From positions 1-16,882 of the forward strand of contig JBNJGT010000035.1 of assembly GCA_051819765.1 (NCBI GenBank): 16,882 nucleotides of DNA, written 5' to 3'. The first letter of the stretch is position 1. Each line of letters starts with the position of its first letter. Positions 14,672 through 16,882 of this stretch are shown here, piece by piece. Position numbers and translations under genes: made by a program. This DNA is from JBNJGT01 sp051819765 (GTDB lineage: Archaea > Nanobdellota > Nanobdellia > Woesearchaeales > JACJVW01). The notes beneath the pieces are model-generated. The model was not told the DNA's origin, searched no databases, and worked only from the letters and a program-made list of their open reading frames with translations.

Positions 14672-14694
14672 GGAAATCAATATTTTCCAACCAC

Positions 14695-15201
14695 ATGCAG
14701 CGAGACAAGCAAATTCGTCAGGCGTTTGACAAAATCAAGCAGGAATTCGCCGACCATCTCGATGCGATCAACGCTAACACTAACGAGATACAAATCAACC
14801 ATGAGCAGTTATGCCGCCTGGAGGGGAAGGTAGACAAGCTTTCTGAGAGGATGGAAGAGATCACCATGATGCTCAGCCAACTCTTCAATGAAGACGTGCC
14901 CGCAAAGGATGAGGAATACGAGATCGGCCGCCTCACCAAGAAGGAACAAGAAGTGTTTCTCCTCATATACGATTGCGACGAGACATCCTATGAGGAGATC
15001 GCCAGAAGAGGAGGCTACACCAAATCGCTCATAATCGCCTACGCAGCCAATCTGATTGCCAAGGGCGTCCCTATCCTGAAGCGCTACGAGAACAACAAAG
15101 TAAAGCTCTACATCGACAAAAGATTCAAAGAGATACAGACTAAGCACAATATTCTCAACATCAGCGGCTGCATCTCCCAAAAAGTGAGAGGATATGAGTA
15201 A
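14695..15201 (+). CDS. Coiled-coil plus winged-helix DNA-binding protein
   Basis: 168-residue putative transcription regulator. The N-terminal part (about 1-60, from MQRDKQIRQAFDKIKQEF to EGKVDKLSERMEEITMMLSQ) is a charged heptad-like coiled coil, likely for dimerisation. The C-terminal part (about 80-150) contains RLTKKEQEVFLLIY, then SYEEIARRGGYTKSLIIAYA, a helix-turn-helix like sigma-70 region 4, and LKRYENNKVKLYIDKRFKE as the wing. It resembles small coiled-coil HTH proteins common in DPANN genomes, a recollection not checked here. It overlaps the methyltransferase gene by eight bases, so the two are coupled. An inverted repeat upstream of its TATA box could be its own operator. Targets are unknown. 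Confidence 0.75.
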   Translation: MQRDKQIRQAFDKIKQEFADHLDAINANTNEIQINHEQLCRLEGKVDKLSERMEEITMMLSQLFNEDVPAKDEEYEIGRLTKKEQEVFLLIYDCDETSYEEIARRGGYTKSLIIAYAANLIAKGVPILKRYENNKVKLYIDKRFKEIQTKHNILNISGCISQKVRGYE

Positions 15202-15793
15202 AACCCAGCTAGCCGTATTGCTCTCACGATGTGAGAACTTTGAAAAGCCAAAAAACCGGCTTGAGCAATACCCCACTGATTCTGAGGTTGCAGCAGACCT
15301 CCTCTGGAACGCGTATATGCTGGGCGACATCGAAAACAAGCGTCTTGTGGACCTTGGTGCAGGGACAGGCATTTTAAGCCTCGGCGCACTCCTCTTGGGC
15401 GCAAAAGAAGTGACCCTCATCGAAAAGGACCCGGATGCCCTGAAAATTGCTCAAAAAAACCTCAAAAGTGAGAGTTCATGGCACCTGATTGAGCAGGATA
15501 TCCAGAAGGCAACAGGTGAATTCGATACAGTCATCCAAAATCCACCCTTTGGCTGCCAGAACAAGCATGCAGACAGACCATTCCTGTCCAAAGCCTGTGA
15601 ATTGGCAACCGTCGTCTACAGCCTTCACAGCGCCGAAAGCCAGACCTTCCTGCAAAGATTCGTGAAGGAATTAGGGTTTGAGATAACCCACATCTGGAAC
15701 TACCAGTTTCCCATAAAGAAAAGCAGGCATTTCCACAAACGCCAGATCCAACGGATTCCAGTCATAGGAGTACGCCTACGGAAAACTTTTTAA
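15194..15793 (+). CDS. METTL5-like RNA adenine N6-methyltransferase
   Basis: 199-residue class I SAM-dependent methyltransferase of COG2263. The archaeal and METTL5 signature LEQYPTDSEVAADLLW (23-38) is followed by the SAM-binding VDLGAGTGILSLG (52-64), the acidic loop LIEKDPDALKIA and the catalytic NPPF (116-119) of N6-adenine methylases. Human METTL5 methylates 18S rRNA together with TRMT112, and archaeal relatives probably modify 16S rRNA. The length fits the family. Its start overlaps the regulator gene by eight bases, and its end contains the TATA box of rpoL. One AAAAGTGAG copy (15464) encodes KSE in a loop between SAM-fold strands. Confidence 0.9.
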   Translation: MSKTQLAVLLSRCENFEKPKNRLEQYPTDSEVAADLLWNAYMLGDIENKRLVDLGAGTGILSLGALLLGAKEVTLIEKDPDALKIAQKNLKSESSWHLIEQDIQKATGEFDTVIQNPPFGCQNKHADRPFLSKACELATVVYSLHSAESQTFLQRFVKELGFEITHIWNYQFPIKKSRHFHKRQIQRIPVIGVRLRKTF

Positions 15794-15794
15794 A
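15787..15794 (+). promoter_or_regulatory. TATA box of rpoL inside the methylase 3' end
   Basis: TTTTTAAA overlaps the methylase stop codon (TAA 15791-15793) and is centred 26-27 bases before ATG 15817. rpoL can thus be transcribed on its own as a leaderless message as well as by read-through. Confidence 0.6.
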
Positions 15795-15816
15795 GAAATA
15801 ACTATTTCTTAAAGGG

Positions 15817-16086
15817 ATGGAAATCATCGAAAATGCCAAGAACAAGGTTGTTCTCAAAGCCGAAGGCTCTGATGCTGGCATCTGCAACCTGCTACGGGAA
15901 GAACTATGGGCAGATGAGAAGGTCAAGATTGCAGGATTCAACATCGAACATCCATTGATAAGTGAGCCGCAGATCATTATCGAGACCACAGGAACCAGAA
16001 AACCCCTGGATGCTGCAAAAGAAGCCCTTGATCGCCTTACAAAGAAAACAACCAAGCTCTCAAACGAATTTGCCAAGGCAAAATGA
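15817..16086 (+). CDS. rpoL: DNA-directed RNA polymerase subunit Rpo11 (L)
   Basis: 89-residue archaeal RNA polymerase subunit, the counterpart of eukaryotic RPB11/AC19 and of one alpha N-terminal domain in bacteria. With Rpo3 it forms the assembly platform of the enzyme. The signature is complete: ICNLLREELWADEKVKIAGF followed by NIEHPLISEPQIIIET (about 22-58), then the C-terminal helix PLDAAKEALDRLTKKTTKLS. The length is normal. The start follows a TATA box at leaderless distance; AAAGGG just before the ATG could also act as a weak ribosome site. It overlaps the AMMECR1 gene by four bases (ATGA), so the two are translationally coupled. This gene anchors the archaeal assignment of the contig. 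Confidence 0.95.
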   Translation: MEIIENAKNKVVLKAEGSDAGICNLLREELWADEKVKIAGFNIEHPLISEPQIIIETTGTRKPLDAAKEALDRLTKKTTKLSNEFAKAK

Positions 16087-16631
16087 GTCCTGAAGAGGGC
16101 AAACAACTTCTTATTCTCGCACGTCAATTTATCGTAGCCGCAGTTACAGAGCAAAAATACCCAAAAAGTGAGGATTATACGGAAAAGAGGGGCGTATTTG
16201 TGACCCTGACCAGAGATGGGGAACTTCGCGGCTGCATAGGATTTCCCGAACCAATCTTCCCCTTGGGAAAGGCCCTGGGTGAAGCTGCGGTCTCAGCCGC
16301 AAAACACGACCCACGGTTCCCACCAGTGCAGCCCGAAGAGTTGGACAAGATCAGGGTTGAGATCTCAATCCTGACCCAGCCCCAGGAAATCCACGCGACA
16401 CCAGAAGAATTGCCCGAAAAAGTGAGGGTTGGAACAGACGGACTCATCGTCGAGAACCCCCATGGCCGTGGACTCCTCCTACCCCAGGTGCCAGGAGAGT
16501 TCGGATGGGACGCCCACGAGTTCCTCTGCCATACCTGCATCAAGGCAGGCCTTGAAAAAGACGCCTGGAAAGACCCTGAGACCAGGATATTATGCTTTCA
16601 GGCTGAAATCTTCTCAGAAGGCGAAAAGTAG
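16083..16631 (+). CDS. AMMECR1 domain protein
   Basis: 182-residue AMMECR1-domain protein (TIGR00296 type), found in archaea, bacteria and eukaryotes. The defining LRGCIG (48-53) is present, along with RGVFVTL before it, AVSAAKHDPRFPPVQPEELD, IRVEISILTQPQEI and a C-terminal GLLLPQVPGEFGWDAHEFLC with LCHTCIKAGL. The fold is known from Pyrococcus; a role in protein or RNA modification together with MEMO1-like and radical SAM proteins has been proposed, but the reaction is not established. The ATG overlaps the rpoL stop by four bases. Two AAAAGTGAG copies lie inside, at 16164 (encoding KSE) and 16418 (another frame, encoding KVR). Confidence 0.92.
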   Translation: MSPEEGKQLLILARQFIVAAVTEQKYPKSEDYTEKRGVFVTLTRDGELRGCIGFPEPIFPLGKALGEAAVSAAKHDPRFPPVQPEELDKIRVEISILTQPQEIHATPEELPEKVRVGTDGLIVENPHGRGLLLPQVPGEFGWDAHEFLCHTCIKAGLEKDAWKDPETRILCFQAEIFSEGEK

Positions 16632-16666
16632 AAATTCTTTGCCCTCAGCAACCTGACGCCGCAAAT

Positions 16667-16674
16667 TTTATATA
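16667..16674 (+). promoter_or_regulatory. TATA box of the last gene
   Basis: TTTATATA, centred 26-27 bases before ATG 16697. The spacer up to the gene contains the second copy of GCATTCTAGTGCCCA (16675-16689). Confidence 0.68.
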
Positions 16675-16696
16675 GCATTCTAGTGCCCAACTCAGG

Positions 16697-16882
16697 ATGA
16701 GTTTCATCCGCATCAAACGTCGCGCCTTGAAGGATAAGGAAGTCTGGTATGCATACCTCGTAAAGAACGTCTGGGACAGGAAAAAGAACTCCTCCAGACA
16801 GAATGTCAGCAAGTACCTGGGCAAGGTTCTCGAGGGAGAGCCAACCACCCCCATCACATTCCAGGAATTCATCAAAAGTGAG
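16697..16882 (+). CDS. Small basic protein, Woesearchaeota-type, partial
   Basis: 62 residues are visible before the window ends. It begins MSFIRIKRRALKDKEVWYAY and continues LVKNVWDRKKNSSRQNVSKYLGKV, a strongly basic N-terminus with aromatic residues. Proteins with this FIRIK...YAYLV...RQKV.KYLG pattern recur in DPANN genomes as uncharacterised short proteins; this is from memory, not a search. The Lys/Arg-rich strand pattern recalls transposase N-terminal segments and nucleic-acid binding. A TATA box at leaderless distance supports the start. The last nine bases of the window are an AAAAGTGAG copy that encodes KSE in frame. The 3' end lies outside, so length and stop are unknown. Confidence 0.65.
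   Translation, partial: MSFIRIKRRALKDKEVWYAYLVKNVWDRKKNSSRQNVSKYLGKVLEGEPTTPITFQEFIKSE

Larger units (their letters stand above)
14386..14694. other. AT-rich intergenic region with repeats
   Basis: No gene is visible. About 14410-14500 is almost pure A and T and contains TTATTTTCTATAT (14445-14457), also found at 12375. TAAATAGAGAAT occurs twice in phase at 14562-14573 and 14576-14587, 14 bases apart. From 14629 come one AAAAGTGAG copy, a TTTCCC/GGGAAA hairpin and the promoter of the next gene. The C excess of the plus strand, seen in the lines sampled to the left, fades to near parity beyond this region. Confidence 0.55.
10516..16882. repeat. Ten copies of polar 9-mer AAAAGTGAG
   Basis: Exact copies on the minus strand: 10516-10524, 11062-11070, 11535-11543 and 12341-12349. 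On the plus strand: 14629-14637, 15180-15188, 15464-15472, 16164-16172, 16418-16426 and 16874-16882. None occurs in 1-10515 on either strand. The base after the motif is A or G in eight of the nine copies where it is visible, and CCC, CCG or GGG often precedes it. Copies lie both in genes, in at least two reading frames (encoding KSE, KVR, or on the other strand SLL and SLF), and between genes, so the signal is at DNA level. A one-mismatch copy AAAAGTGCG lies at 13550-13558 on the plus strand. Confidence 0.85.

Noticed and set aside
14572..14694. Upstream ATG giving a 209-residue version of the wHTH protein
   Set aside because: The TATA box at 14664 would lie inside the gene, and the extra N-terminus is low-complexity AT-rich sequence with repeats. 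ATG 14695 fits leaderless spacing.
14629..16882. AAAAGTGAG as a repeated Lys-Ser-Glu peptide motif
   Set aside because: Several copies are read in another frame (KVR), on the opposite strand (SLL, SLF) or are intergenic, so the constraint is not at protein level.
1..16882. tRNA, rRNA or CRISPR array
   Set aside because: No cloverleaf-like segment with TTC-loop bases, no conserved rRNA stretch and no regularly spaced repeats were found by reading.

Overview
The window looks archaeal. Most genes have a TATA-like box centred about 26 bases before the start codon, so their transcripts should be leaderless. The genes include an archaeal RNA polymerase subunit (Rpo11/RpoL), a PAC2-family protein, a METTL5-like RNA methyltransferase, an AMMECR1 protein, a COG1031 radical SAM protein and a form II/III RuBisCO. 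Form II/III RuBisCO and a Woesearchaeota-type last gene suggest a DPANN archaeon, but the lineage cannot be fixed from this window alone. No rRNA, tRNA or CRISPR array was found.

Layout. 1-1153: decayed AT-rich DNA with a broken Nudix gene and a broken tyrosine recombinase. 1154-6824 (minus strand): an MBL-fold hydrolase, a RuBisCO with the 29-residue insertion, a ruined membrane-protein gene, then a tight three-gene operon in which a glutamate-cysteine-ligase-like and a glutathione-synthetase-like enzyme are joined to an amidohydrolase. 7235-9368: a GT4 glycosyltransferase converging on, and overlapping, an amylo-1,6-glucosidase-like hydrolase. 9443-11239: a small unknown gene and a COG1031 radical SAM enzyme. 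11605-12327: a PAC2 protein. 12328-14694: a gene-poor zone with a dif-shaped palindrome, a 43-residue leaderless gene, a Xer-type recombinase whose expected start codon reads ATC, and two AT-rich patches. 14695-16882: a wHTH regulator, a METTL5-like methylase, Rpo11, AMMECR1 and a partial small gene, all on the plus strand.

The strongest unexplained signal is a 9-mer, AAAAGTGAG. It occurs ten times exactly between 10516 and 16882 and not once in the first 10.5 kb (about 0.13 copies are expected by chance in the whole window). All four copies left of 12.35 kb are on the minus strand and all six right of 14.6 kb are on the plus strand, although the genes holding them all face the same way. The switch brackets the dif-like palindrome and the Xer gene, and strand composition also changes near 14.4 kb. 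This suggests a strand-polar chromosome motif (Chi-, KOPS- or uptake-sequence-like) around a replication or segregation landmark. Its absence from the metabolic left half suggests that part was acquired later.
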